Shown here: positions 44,701 through 55,553 of the stretch, piece after piece
How the letters are laid out: each line of letters starts with the position of its first letter
Position numbering within the stretch: position 1 is the first letter of the stretch
Assembly: GCF_963678635.1 (NCBI RefSeq)
Contig: NC_087065.1
Location: 66,681,374-66,745,373, forward strand
Source of the DNA: Symsagittifera roscoffensis
Lineage: Eukaryota; Xenacoelomorpha; Acoela; Convolutidae
DNA length: 64,000 bases
Direction: 5' to 3'
Notes under the pieces: generated by a model
Database searches by the model: none
What the model was told of the DNA's origin: nothing
What the model saw: only the letters and a program-made list of their open reading frames with translations
Made by a program: the position numbers and the translations under genes

Positions 44701-45710
44701 CGGGCATACGTAAGTACTGATTTCTTGATCCTGCCAATCGTGCGTTCAACACATCCTGTTGCCCTATGATCCTTAACTGGCGATATGAGCATTTCAATTC
44801 CCTCTTTATGACAGAATGACCGAACCTCCTTGGACATAAAGTTTGTTCCTTAGTCAACTCGAATTTGTCGCGGAACTCCGTGGGCAACAATGTATGCTTT
44901 TAGAAATTTAATAATTTTATCCGACCGGTTCGAGTTACAGACCATCGCCGATGGCCAACGAGAAATTCGATCCACCGCTACCAAAACATACTTTTTAGAC
45001 TCCTTCAAGTAGGTAATTGGCCCCCAAAAGTCCAGTTGAACCGACTCATTCGGTTCTTTCGATTCAGGTATTTTCCGTATATCCCCTTTTGAACACTTAT
45101 TTTTCAAATTCTTACCAGCTAATGGGCATTCTGGACAATTTCCGGCGATCGCTGCTAAGCTACGGAACATGTACGGGTACCAGATGTCTTTGGCTGTGTC
45201 ATACATACTCGATTTTCCGTGGTGATAGTAATGCAACCTATTGTTCACCGCCGCTTGCAAGTTGTTAGGGATAACTAGCCTCTCGTCCATCCACAGGCAT
45301 CCGTCTCTTTCATGAAAATCCTGAGTATACTGTGCATAGTACTTACTCATCGCTGCAATTTTTGAATGTAACTGAGGGTCTTTCCATTTAATCATTTCGA
45401 TAATGGCTTGTAATTGTGGATCGGAATTATATTTTGATTCTATAAATCGAAGATTAAACAATTCGGGAAGGGCGGTTTGTTTACTCACAACCTTACAATT
45501 TCTCGGGATAACGGACATAACTCGTTTTTCCGGATTAACCGGTGGATAAATTTCACCGGGGTAAACCGACGGAAGGGAAATGATGGTGTTAGTTTTAGTG
45601 CTCTGGACTTCTGTTGTAACCGCTTGCATATCCTGATCAATCTCCTCTATTTCATCGCTACTACTAATGCTGGGGTGTCGTTCTAATAGTTTCCTGATTT
45701 TTCTCTCCAT
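44701..45710 (-). pseudogene. Integrase of G2-2
   Basis: Frame 44850-45710: an N-terminal linker (RKLLERHPSISSSDEIEEID), the zinc-binding part RLHYYHHGKSSMYD with CPECPLAGK, VQLDFWGPITY (catalytic Asp), then VD followed by a stop (TAA, near 44851) where G2-1 has VDQGTNF. The frame then restarts at MSKEVRSF. G2-3 has the same stop. Confidence 0.9.
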
Positions 45711-46665
45711 AATTGAGTTATATTTTGAATTTTGATTGTTTATTTTTGAAGAATTTATAAACCAAAGTTAGCTTCAATAATAGTCCCAACTAAATTTTCA
45801 CTAAACTTAATTGATCTGCCGGAAATGCGATTCGTCGCTCTGTGATTGGTCCATATTCCGCCGCATGAACGTTCGCCCTCTACCGGTTGTTTTCTATTCG
45901 ATATATTACAAACGCGTTTATTATTAGTAACTGATGGAGACTCGAGTCTGCCGTTGGAGAAAGCTTCCTTTTCAAATCCGAGGGCGGATCTAATTCTACT
46001 AATTTTCGCCACTGTAAACATACTATCATAGTTGCTGACCGGTTTAGCGTCCAAGCTGGGGTGCCTCGTTAGGTAATCGGCGAGTCCAATTTTTGCTCCG
46101 GGTTTGTGCTCGACTTGAAAATCGAACGGTATACGACGATCTAACCATCTGGTTAATCTGCTGAACATTGTTTTGTTCTTTTTGTTGTTCCCATTAAGCA
46201 ATGATACAAGTACCCTATTATCCGTAACAATTAAAAATTTTCTCCCCAAGACATAGTTTCGAAAACATTCCGCCCCCCCACACAACTGCAAGCATTTCTA
46301 ATTCATTCGTAGAGTACTTTTTCTCTGCCTCGTTTAAGTACCGGGATGCGAAGGATATTGGCCTCCAGCCGTCGGAATTTAATTGCTCAAGAACCGCTCC
46401 GAGCCCGTTATGACTAGCGTCGCATACGTTTCTTGTGTCACGGTGTATATCAAAGTGCCGAAGTTCTACTATATTAGCGCCACCTGCTTTTTCAGATTCT
46501 CAAATGATATTTGACATTCACTATTCCAAATATATTTGTTTTTCTTGCTTAATAAAGGACGTAACGAGGCTGATGATTCCGCGAGTGCTGGAAGGTATTT
46601 GTGCAGGCTATGAATAGAACCCATAAAGGATTTTAGCTGTGACACCGTTTTAGCTGCGATACCAT
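45711..46665 (-). pseudogene. RNase H and end of RT, G2-2
   Basis: RNase H has [15 protein letters not shown] (46390-46430), [17 protein letters not shown] (here DHRAL is changed) and LADYLTRHPSL. A run of C at 46263-46270 shifts the frame. RT remains only as KTVSQLKSFMGSIHSLHKYL to SLRPLLSKKN, the end of the thumb. The tail 45755-45900 matches the other copies and leads to integrase. Confidence 0.85.
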
Positions 46666-46675
46666 TTTTGCAAAT

Positions 46676-48862
46676 CAAAACAACAAAAGGAAAAACCAGG
46701 AACAAACACTAAAGCAGACCTAATAATAATCCAACGAAAAAATTGAAAAATTTGATTTTGTGGAGCAATTTACCCAAAAACGCCAGAACACAAAATGGAG
46801 ACTCAAGTTGGTTACTAATGTTAAAATTTTTGCTGCTTTGCTGAAAAACTTCCAAATGGGATGTCAGGACTCTGTTTTACCCGAGTCCTTAAAACGACAT
46901 ACGCAAGTGAACTGTCTTTTATCTAACAAAAACAAGGACCATACAAAGATCATTTGTGTCTTTTCCGTGCATTGGCCATGTACATGAAAGGACATAATGA
47001 TCTCGACTCTCACACTTCCAGATAATTTACAGAATTTGTATCAAAGTCTGGTCATGATCCTAAAAGTTTTCGTGGAGTTTCAGTAGAAGACTTACCTGTT
47101 GTCGAGGAAATTGTTCGAAGGAACATCTTTATATACGATTCCGATATCCAAGAAGGAGAAGATGTAGATGAGCTAGCTCAACAAAGTATTGGAAGATTTG
47201 ATAAACAGTCAAGTTAATGCAATGTAACAACATATTTTTCAAACAAATGGTATACATCGTTTCTTTAAGGGCTTTCGATGCCCTAGCTGTGACATTTTCT
47301 CTAATAAATCCGACAATTTTAACAAACATCTTCTGAGATGCAAGGACCGAGTGAAACATTTTTACCCAAAGACCGTGTATGAGCCTCGAGAAACCTTGTT
47401 TCTGAGAAACAAGCTTTTCAATAATCTAGCATTTTTCGATTTTGAGTCGATTTGTGTTCCTACCGAGGAACTAAAAAAGACGAAAACTACTACCTGGATC
47501 GGAAAACATGTACTATTTTCAGTATCTATATCATCAAATCTGATTGATGAATCCATTTTTTTGTACAACAAGGATCCACAGATTTTGATTATTGATTTTG
47601 TAACCAACCTCGAGCTGTTGGCTGAACAAAATAAGCTAGAGATGAGAGAAAATATTCAAGATATTGAAGTAGTTGTGAATGAAAGAATGAAAAATATCTT
47701 TAATAAGCTGAATGAACGTGATGAAAGTTATTGAAGTAACAAATTTGAGTACAAAGACGAGTGCAATGAAGATTCGGAAGAAGCAGATAAGTCAACACAA
47801 TTCTTGCAAATTCAGAGTATCAACTCATTGTTTTGAAACAACATTCGGAGAGATATGTAAAAACATTACCTGTTTATGGGTTTAAAAGCGGTAGATATGA
47901 TTTGAATTTGATCAAGTCATACTTAATATCTTATTTAATTTGCAAGAAAAAAAAAAACAAGAATTTTCCGTCATCAAAAAAGCAAATAATTTGACATGAC
48001 TGTTGGACCTTCCATGGTTTTCATTCGAAAAGCTGTAGTTGATGAAACATTCAACAGAATTTTATCAATTGTTTGTAAATCGATCGTTGGAACTGTTCCA
48101 AGCCAGCTTTACCCTTTCTCAATGTGTCAAGATATGCCAACAGGACTGTTTACGAGATTGGAGTTTGACACTGATCTGCAGAAACTCAAGGCTAGACATA
48201 ATCGAACTTGCAATTTTGAGAATCTGGCCATGTTTTTTATCAAGAAACAAGACCAAATTGTAAAATTGAGAGCTTTTTTACATCTGGAAAACAGAAAAAA
48301 ATCAACGGTTTTAATGTGGCTGGTTACTGCGATCACTGTAAACAGTGTTCGAAGCAATGGTATGCTACTACCACTTTTGTTCTTGTCAAGAAGCTTATCC
48401 CTCCTTAACAGATCAGAAAATTGAGCGAGGAAACAAGAGGAGAGAAATGGATGATATGAGACGTGAATACATAAAAGAGAAAGGATACAAAGTTGAAGAA
48501 ATAAGGGAGTGTGAGTGGTGGGAAAGTTTCAAAACCAATAACAAGATCTAAAATCACATCAACACCCACTTTCCCTGTAAAAGACCTCCTTTTATAGACT
48601 CTCTTTTGGCAAAAATAAAACATGAATCTATTTTTGGCTACGTTCAGTGCGATTTAGTTGTTCCAGATGAGCTGAAATTAAAATTTGCAGTTTTTCCTCC
48701 TATTTTCAAAATTCCTCCTATTTTAAAATTTGCAGTTTTTCCTCCTATTTTCAAAATAATATTTTCAAAAAAGGTTGGAAGAATTGATATTGGAGACTAC
48801 ATGAAGAATTATTCAATCGAGAACGAAATGTTGAAACATCCTCAAAAAAAGCTGATATCTAG
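46676..48862 (+). pseudogene. Family B DNA polymerase, 5' two thirds (locus copy 3)
   Basis: As copy 2, starting with the same Lys/Asn-rich leader (46680) after G2-2 and FVEQFTQKRQNTKWRLKL (46762). Exonuclease motif I is FDFESI (47435-47452), catalytic Asp kept. Motif II is near 47870, in a shifted frame. Motif A near 48089-48124 reads GTVPSQLYPFSM, without the Asp, as in copy 2. The Cys/His endonuclease-like insert is at 48312-48548, frameshifted. The 45-bp duplication is shared with copy 2. Ends at CTAG (48859-48862) before G2-3. Confidence 0.85.
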
Positions 48863-49078
48863 TGTAAAAATACGGTTTCGATAGTTTGAATTGTTTTTGT
48901 AAGATAAGTAACCGTGTGATAGAAAGTTAGTCGGAGACAATAAATTGGCGGTCATCCGAAGGTGACAGACAAACCGAAGGTTAAAAACTAGTAAGCGCCA
49001 GACAGATAAATGAAATAAATAGCACAACTAGAAATGGAACTGTAATTGAAACATGAACCAAATTTAGTTACTATGACA
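48863..49078 (-). repeat. G2-3 left (3') LTR
   Basis: 216 bp, plus-strand TGTAAAAATACGG...CTATGACA. Its right side is the polypurine tract on the minus strand (CAAGGAGAGAAA), the start point for plus-strand synthesis. Confidence 0.93.
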
Positions 49079-49399
49079 TTTCTCTCCTTGTAAAAATTAA
49101 TGACTTTAATTAACGTATCCACTGCAATTCTGTTATCAAGAAATCAATAAGGTTAATGATGACTTTTAACTATCAATGTTGTCATCAACAAATCAATAAG
49201 GTTGATAACAGGTTTCAACTAAGTTTTAGCAATCCACTATGACAACATTTTAAAACATAAACTTTGAGTTTTTGCCGCTGCACAGCATGCCCTCTCCCTG
49301 TACCTGCTCATGTTATAAAGTTTTGTAAGTTTTTACTCATGTTTTCTACTCCTTTTTTTTCTTCATTTCGCTCCTGACTTATCCGCCTTTTGAATAGCA

Positions 49400-49834
49400 T
49401 CAATCATCACCGCCCCCATCTTCATTTGTCCCGGCGCCCGTTTTTTTTGGGAATTTTTGCCTTCTTGAGTGCTCTCCTGATTTTCTAAGCACAGCACCAT
49501 TACTCATTTTAATAGTGTGATCACTTTGATTAACTATACTGGATTGTAGTGGTTTATACCTATTCAAATTCAGCTCCCCGGTCTTCTGCAATACGACTGC
49601 CGGCGGTCCTTCAGCCGGATCATTCGGCGCCCGCACAATTCCAGGCTCATCATCCTGGTTAGCAGCTTGGTCCTCAGCCAGTTTCATTGGGTGTCGCCTC
49701 TTTTTCCGGTCGTAATCTGTATCCGATCGGACTCCCCAGTTCGTATCCATTATCCCCGGCATTGCTTGGGCGTTTGGGTCTTGTTCATCTAAATAGGCAG
49801 ATTTTGAACCTATTACATTTCCCCAATTTAGATT
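49400..49834 (-). pseudogene. Charged pol tail, G2-3, shortened
   Basis: 120-codon frame with NWGVRSDTDYDRKKRRHPM, TIKMSNGAVLRKSG and PKKTGAGTNEDGG. Compared with 43690-44500 the second half (DLKRKLLASSS onward) is deleted, with an abrupt join to the 3' UTR near 49430. Nothing else is visible here. Confidence 0.75.
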
Positions 49835-51004
49835 TCATAATGACGGCTTTTTGGTCAAGTTTCTTAGAACCGTGTTAGCTTCCCGACGAATGTGCGCTTC
49901 AAACGGTGTTTTATTGAGGGTGAGGTTTTTGCCAAATCTTAAGGCACCGAGGGCTCTTTCAACCATCCGATCCAAAGGTTCCGGTTTATCCTCCCGGGCA
50001 TACGTAAGTACTGAATTCTTGATGCTGCCAATCGTGCGTTTAACACATCCTGTTGCCCTATGATCATTAACTGGCGAGACGAGCATTTCAATTCCCTCTT
50101 TATGACAGAATGACCGAACCTCCTTGGACATAAAGTTTGTTCCTTAGTCAACTCGAATTTGTCGCGGAACTCCGTGGGCAACAATGTATGCTTTTAGAAA
50201 TTTAATAATTTTATCCGACCGGTTCGAGTTACAGACCATCGCCGATGGCCAACGGGAAAATTGATGCACCGCTACCAAAACATACTTTTTAGACTCCTTT
50301 AAGTAGTTAACTGGCCCCCAAAAGTCCAGTTGAACCGACTCATTCGGTTCTTTCGAATCAGGTATTTTCCGTATACACCCTTTTGAACACATATTTTTCA
50401 AATTCTTACCAGCTAATGGGCATTCTGGACAATTTCCGGCGATCGCTGCTAAGCTACGGAACATGTACGGGTACCAGATGTCTTTGGCTGTGTCATACAT
50501 ACTCGATTTTCCGTGGTGATATTAATGCAACCTATTGTTCACCGCCGCTTGCAAGTTGTTAGGGATAACTAGCCTCTCGTCCATCCACAGGCATCCGTCT
50601 CTTTCATGAAAATCCTGAGTATACTGTGCATAGTACTTACTCATCGCTGCAATTTTTGAATGTAACTGAGGGTCTTTCCATTTAATCATTTCGATAATGG
50701 CTTGTAATTGTGGATCGGAATTATATTTTGATTCTACAAATCGAAGATTAAACAATTCGTGAAGGGCGGTTTGTTTACTCACAACCTTACAATTTGTCGG
50801 GATAACGGACATAACTAGTTTTTCCGGATTAACCGGTGGATAACTTTCACCGGGGTAAACCGACGGAATGGAAATGATGGTGTTAGTTTTAGTGCTCTGG
50901 ACTTCTGTTGTAACCGCTTGCATATCCTGATCAATCTCCTCTACTTCATCGCTACTACTAATGCTGGGGTCTCGTTTTAATAGTTTCCTGATTTTTCTCT
51001 CCAT
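49835..51004 (-). pseudogene. Integrase of G2-3
   Basis: Three frames: linker and N-terminal part (50522-51004), zinc part and first Asp (50144-50500: MYDTAKDIWYPYMF, CPECPLAGK, VQLDFWGPVNY), and core end (49835-50131: MSKEVRSFCHKEGIEM, CVKRTIGS). The catalytic Glu of CVERTI is Lys here. A stop follows VD at about 50145 as in G2-2. The frame also breaks at RLH/YYHHGK (near 50521). It would have been the strand-transfer enzyme. Confidence 0.9.
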
Positions 51005-51048
51005 AATTGAGTTATATTTTGAATTTTGATTGTTTATTTTTGAAGAAT

Positions 51049-51810
51049 TTATGAACCAAAGTCAGCTTCAATAATAGTCCCAACTAAATTTCCACTAAAT
51101 TTAATTGATCTGCCGGAAATGCGATTCTTCGCTCTGTGATTGGTCCAATTTCCGCCACATGAACGTTCGCCCTCTACCGGTTGTTTTCTACTCGATATAT
51201 TACAAACGCCTTTATTATTAGTAACTGATGGAGACTCGAGTCTGCCTTTGGAGAAAGCTTCCTTTTCAAACCCGAGGGCGGATCTAATTCTACTAATTTT
51301 CGCCACTGTAAACATACTATCATAGTTGCTGACCGGTTTAGCGTCCAAGCTGGGGTGCCTCGATAGGTAATCGGCGAGTCCAATTTTTGCTCCGGGTTTG
51401 TGCTCGACTTGAAAATCGAATGGTATAAGACGATCTAACCATCTGGTTAATCTACTGAACATTGTTTTGTTCTTTTTGTTGTTCCCATTTAGCAATAATA
51501 CAATTGCCCTATGATCCGTAACAATTGAAAATTTTCTCCCCAACACATAGTTTTGAAAATATTCCGCCCACCAGACAACTGCAAGCATTTCTAATTCATT
51601 CGTAGAGTAATTTTTCTCTGCCTCGTTTAAGTACAGGGATGAGAAGGATATCGGCCTCCAGCCGTCGGAATTTAATTGCTCAAGAACCGCTCCGAGCCCG
51701 TTATGACTAGCGTCGCATACGTTTCTTGTGTCACGGTGTATATCAAAGTGCCGAAGTTCAACTATATTAGCGCCACCTGCTTTTTCAGATTCTCGAATGA
51801 TAGTTGACAT
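51049..51810 (-). pseudogene. RNase H of G2-3 and following linker
   Basis: 253 open codons: [15 protein letters not shown] (Asp), [16 protein letters not shown] (Glu), VTDHRAIVLLL (Asp), LADYLSRHPSL. All catalytic positions are kept. The frame overlaps RT by ~50 bases, so a one-step frameshift separates them. After ~51400 the linker contains RIRSALGFEKEAFS, without a recognised domain. Confidence 0.92.
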
Positions 51811-52640
51811 TCACTATTCCAAATATATTCGTTTTTCTTGCTTAATAAAGGACGTAACGAGGCTGATAATTCCGCGAGTGCTGGAAGGTATTTGTGCAGG
51901 CTTTGAATAGAACCCATAAAGGATTTTAGCTGCGACACCGTTTTTGGTGCTTTTAGCGATTCGATCGGTTCCATTTTTCGGATTAGCGGTGTGATTCCGG
52001 TACAAGTTATTTTATGCCCCAACCATTCACCTTCTTTCCGCGCAAATTGGCATTTAGTAAGCTTGAGCGACATATTCTCGCGATCTAACTTTCGTAAGAT
52101 TCTTTCGACCGCCGAGATATGCTCAATTTCAGTGCCTTTGGTGACCACCAAAACGTCGTCGATAAAAGCGTGCGCCTGCGGAAATTCCGAAAGGATCGTA
52201 TCCATCACTCTTTGAAATTCCGCTGGTATGGTGGTAAGGCCGTAGAACCCCGTTTGAAAACGATACGTGCCCGTTGATTTTCCTCCCACCAGCGAAAAAT
52301 TGCATTGGACGCTCGTTTCCGCGCTAAGTGGTAATTTTCCGTACGCATACGTAAGGTCCATAGTAGAGAAATATACATTTCCTGGTTTCCGTTCGCTTAT
52401 CGTTTGTCCTACCGTGTCCATGAGCTCTTCAATATTCGGCATTTGGTATTTATTCTTGAGGACTTGCTTGTTCAACTCCCGGGATTCTAACGCTAATTTC
52501 ACTGATCCGTCCTTTTTCACCGTTATTTTAATCGGGGAAACAAAATACCTGTCCGAACATTCTTTCAGTTTTTCGATGTGCCCTTGCCGTAAAAGTTTAT
52601 TAATTTCCTTATCGAACTTGTCCTGCAATGTGATGGGCAC
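51762..52640 (-). pseudogene. Reverse transcriptase of G2-3
   Basis: 292 open codons, the best preserved enzyme in the window: FVSPIKITVKKDGSVK, MPNIEELMD, STMDLTYAYGKLPLS (motif A), RFQTGFYGLTTIPAEFQ, FIDDVLVVTKG (catalytic Asp pair at 52156-52161) and WLGHKITCTGITPLI. All RT motifs are present. It starts at PITLQDKFDKEINKLLRQG, after a frame change from the protease part at about 52640. Confidence 0.95.
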
Positions 52641-53206
52641 TCTTCGTCCTTTTTGTTGAATCGCGTTAACGTTTCGAAAAAATCCGCGTGTAGCTTATAA
52701 TTCTTAATTTTCCCGACTCTGTTAAAAATGTTGTTTGATTGATTCCTGAAATAAATCTGCCAGAGGTCTAATGAGCCCTCCCCTTCTGTTGCTTCGGCCC
52801 CAGGTTGTTCTCCCTGCACCGACATCACGTTCTCCTCCGGTGCCTTCTGTACTATTTGTAATCCAAGATTTGGCATTAGATCTCTCCCAATAATCGACGT
52901 TCTGCTTCCTCCGATCACTCTGATATTCGCGCTAGTCGCCCATCCATTCGTTTCTAACGAGACGTCCATCGTTCCTAACAGTCGTAAGGGATTGTTTTCG
53001 TAATCCCTGAATTCGTCGTCCTCCGGTGCTGGTGCCTTCACATTCACTCCTGCGGTGCCCAACGTCCACTTTAAATCTCCTATGGTAATTATTGAAATCG
53101 GTGATCCAGTATCTATGCAGACATTCGTCTGTTTCCCATTTATCTTAATTGGTAGTCGAGCGCCGGCCACCTTCAATTCCGTTTTTCTCCAAGATTTGAT
53201 AGCCAT
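52565..53206 (-). pseudogene. Aspartic protease of G2-3
   Basis: 213 codons. It has NVCIDTGSPISIIT (DTGSP at about 53099-53116) and, later, TSIIGRDLMPNLGL, the end strand of retropepsins. The distance of ~85 residues between them fits a full domain. A Glu/Gly-rich linker follows to RT. The start at 53206 (MAIKSWRKTELKVAGARLPI) is set by frame, since the polyprotein would run from gag. G2-1 lacks the domain. Confidence 0.92.
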
Positions 53207-53251
53207 GACAACATAATATCCTGAGTTGTCCCAATCCCACGATCGTTGCTT

Positions 53252-54323
53252 CTATACCGGCGTGTTAACCCAGCCAACGGAATTCTCATGTTGCGAATAA
53301 GTATCCTCAGCATCGCCTATTTCACTAGCTTCCATATCCTCCTGATTTTGGATCAGTCCCACTGCCGGTCTTCCCCGATTATTCCGCTTCCCCCGACAAG
53401 TTCTCTCGTAATGTCCCGTTTTCCTGCAGAAATTACACGTCGCATTTTTGGCTGGACATTTAGTAAGGTGTTCCGGAGTAAAGTTGGGTTGGTCACAATT
53501 AAAGCATCTTCTAGAAACTCCCCCTCTCATCTCTGCTCGTCCTGTGAACGATCCACGGCCGCGCTGTCTATTATTTCGGTATCCTTCTCGGATTGTCCCC
53601 ACCGGTTTCGTTTTGATTGGGAACGCTCCATTTCCACCGGTGGTGCCACTAGCTTTTGCTCCCCCGGTTGCCGATCCGTATGGTTTAGCATATTTGTATC
53701 CACGTTCGTATGAAAGTGCAATACGGTGCACCTCCTCTCGTGTCTTAGTCGAACGGCATAGCTCATTTTGGGCCTCTCTATTGTTCATGTTCACAATGAA
53801 CACATCCCCCAGAATTCTGGTCTCCAACGTTCCAAAATTACATCGGGCGGCCAGCCCGCTTAACACTGAGTGGAACTGCTCCAAGGATTTTCCTATTTGT
53901 TGTGTCCGTGCCAATAATTGGAATGTTTCATAAATTTCATTTTGTTCCTTCTTAAATTCCGTTTCGATGGTATCTAATAGCCTGGAGTACCTTGTCGTAG
54001 ATAAATCCAGGTGTGGTCTCCCCTTATGTAGCTCATCCTGTCCTTTCTCCCCCAGACACAAATACAAGTTCGAGATAAGCGTTTGCTCCGACGCCAGACG
54101 ATTTTTTCCGTCTACCTCCTCCGGTAGTGCTGTAACCTGCGCTGCGGTTAACGTTCTGGCATAATAGAAGCTCTTCGGATTTAGGCTATATTTGGCCACC
54201 ATTCCCCATTGAAAACGATTAAACCAAAACTCCCATAACACTGGTGGCTCTGCGAACGTCGAGGGCCAAAACGATGTAATCCCCAGTGGGTTTTTCCCCC
54301 ACTTTAGCCTGCTGGCTGCGCCA
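53252..54323 (-). pseudogene. Gag of G2-3 with two CCHC zinc knuckles
   Basis: The capsid part (SFWPSTFAEPPVLWEFW, SLNPKSFYYARTL, NLYLCLGEKGQDEL, TRQ-like QQIGKSLEQFHSVLSG) is followed by a Gly/Asn/Arg-rich spacer and two knuckles: CFNCDQPNFTPEHLTKC (C-X2-C-X8-H-X3-C) and CNFCRKTGHYERTC (C-X2-C-X4-H-X4-C), near 53400-53510. The frame is open into the LTR, but the ATG at the primer-binding site is out of frame because of one missing G and a stop (MAQPAG then stop). Confidence 0.92.
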
Positions 54324-54541
54324 TGTGAAAATACAGTTTCGATAGTTTGAATTGTTTTAGTAAGATAAGTAACCGTGTGATAGAAAATTAGTCGGAGACA
54401 ATACATTGGCGGTCAACCGAAGGTGACAGACACATTCCGAAGGTTAAATACTAGTTAGTGCCAGACAGATAAATGAATTAAATAGCACAACTAGAAATGA
54501 AACTGGAATTGAAACATGAACTAAATTTAGATACTATGACA
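54324..54541 (-). repeat. G2-3 right (5') LTR with primer-binding site
   Basis: 218 bp. Left of it, minus-strand TGGCGCAGCCAGC (54311-54323) is the primer-binding site. Its complement ends a tRNA in ...GCTGCGCCA; which tRNA is not settled (a serine tRNA is possible). Right of it is CTAG and polymerase. Confidence 0.93.
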
Positions 54542-54545
54542 CTAG

Positions 54546-55553
54546 TTTCAAGCTAGAAAATGGAACAGTTATAACTCCTCTCTTCAACTTTTATATGGAA
54601 CTTGGATTGCAGTGCACCAAAATTTCCATTTTGTTCAATATTCGCCTCGGAAATGGTTTAATAATTCCGTTCAGTCAGTGGTTGATGCTAGAAGAGAAGG
54701 AGATTAAAAACCTCTATCAGGAGTTGTAGCAGAAACAATGAAACTTTTGGGTAATTCATCGTATGGATATCAGATCATGGATAGATCCAGGCATACAATT
54801 ACGAAGTATCTGAACGATGAACAAACACATAAAGCGACCAATAAGCCATTGTTTAAAAGGTTAAATGCAGTTGAAAAAGACTTGTATGAACTGGAGTTGT
54901 TTGAACAACCATTGAGCACCGAGAACCCATCATTGTTGGCTTTTTCATACTTCAGTATGCAAAGCTGAGAATGTTGGAACTCTACCATAGTTTCTTTGAC
55001 AATTTCTGCGGTGTAAATAAATTTGAAGAGCTGGAGATGGGTACAGACTCACTTTACTTGGCACTAGTTGAACAAAACTTATATGACTGTAACCAATCAG
55101 AAAAAAAAAGAAATATATGGGAAAAATGAGGGAAAATGACTGCAGAGACTCTTTCAAAGCAGACGCAAAATTTAATTTTTTCCCTTCAACGTTATGCAGT
55201 ATCCATTAAAAGCACAATAAACGGAAGCCGGGACTTTTCAAAGAGAAATTTATGTGCACAAAAATGCTGTTTATGTAGCAAAAGTTATTGCTGCTATGAC
55301 AACAAAACAGACAAATTCAAATTTAGCAGCAAAGGATTGAACAAGCGAGTTCTAGAAGATTCTGGAGATGGACCCATGTCAAAGTACATGATAGTTCTCG
55401 ATGATGTAATTGACCTTACCTCTACTAACAGAAGATTCAGAAGTATAAATCATATGGTTGCTACATATGAACAGACAAAGAAAGGACTTAGTTGTTTTTA
55501 TCCAAAAGGACAAGTTCAAGATGATGGAACTCATACAAAACCATTGAACTTAT
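54546..55553 (+). pseudogene. Family B DNA polymerase, C-terminal part (locus copy 3)
   Basis: Motif B MKLLGNSSYGYQIMDR at 54738. Motif C is near 55036-55050: EMGTDSLYLAL, where family B has DTDS, so the first catalytic Asp is Gly. A C-terminal part (CLCSKSYCCYDNKTDKF, FSSKGLNKRVLEDSGDG, VATYEQTKKGLS) ends at TAA (55553). It is the only copy with the gene end. A deletion near 55090-55140 and frameshifts are present. With exonuclease and palm changes it cannot be active. Confidence 0.85.

Larger units (their letters stand above)
43015..46665 (-). mobile_element. G2-2: Ty3/gypsy element, RT to 3' LTR
   Basis: Holds left LTR, 3' UTR, charged pol tail, integrase with linker, RNase H and the end of RT. 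It is cut within RT near 46660 (after GSIHSLHKYLP..TVSQLKS read upstream) and followed at 46676 by polymerase 5' sequence, so gag, protease and most RT are deleted. The 45430-45680 region keeps the RNase H-integrase linker lost in G2-1. Confidence 0.9.
48863..54541 (-). mobile_element. G2-3: most complete Ty3/gypsy element, minus strand
   Basis: Both LTRs (48863-49078; 54324-54541), primer-binding site, gag with two CCHC knuckles, protease, RT, RNase H, integrase and pol tail (the tail is internally deleted, 49430 region). LTRs differ at about 15 of ~217 positions by eye, so the insertion is old. Length ~5.7 kb is normal for the family. Frameshifts and one stop in integrase make it dead. Confidence 0.95.
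48859..54545. repeat. CTAG target-site duplication flanking G2-3
   Basis: CTAG at 48859-48862 and at 54542-54545 borders the two LTRs of G2-3. Taking one CTAG away with the element rejoins the polymerase codons in frame (ATA TCT AGT TTC AAG, reading ISSFK). Four to five base duplications are typical of Ty3/gypsy integration. Confidence 0.95.

Noticed and set aside
53246-53933. Plus-strand open frames opposite G2 gag
   Set aside because: Antisense of the knuckle and capsid frame.
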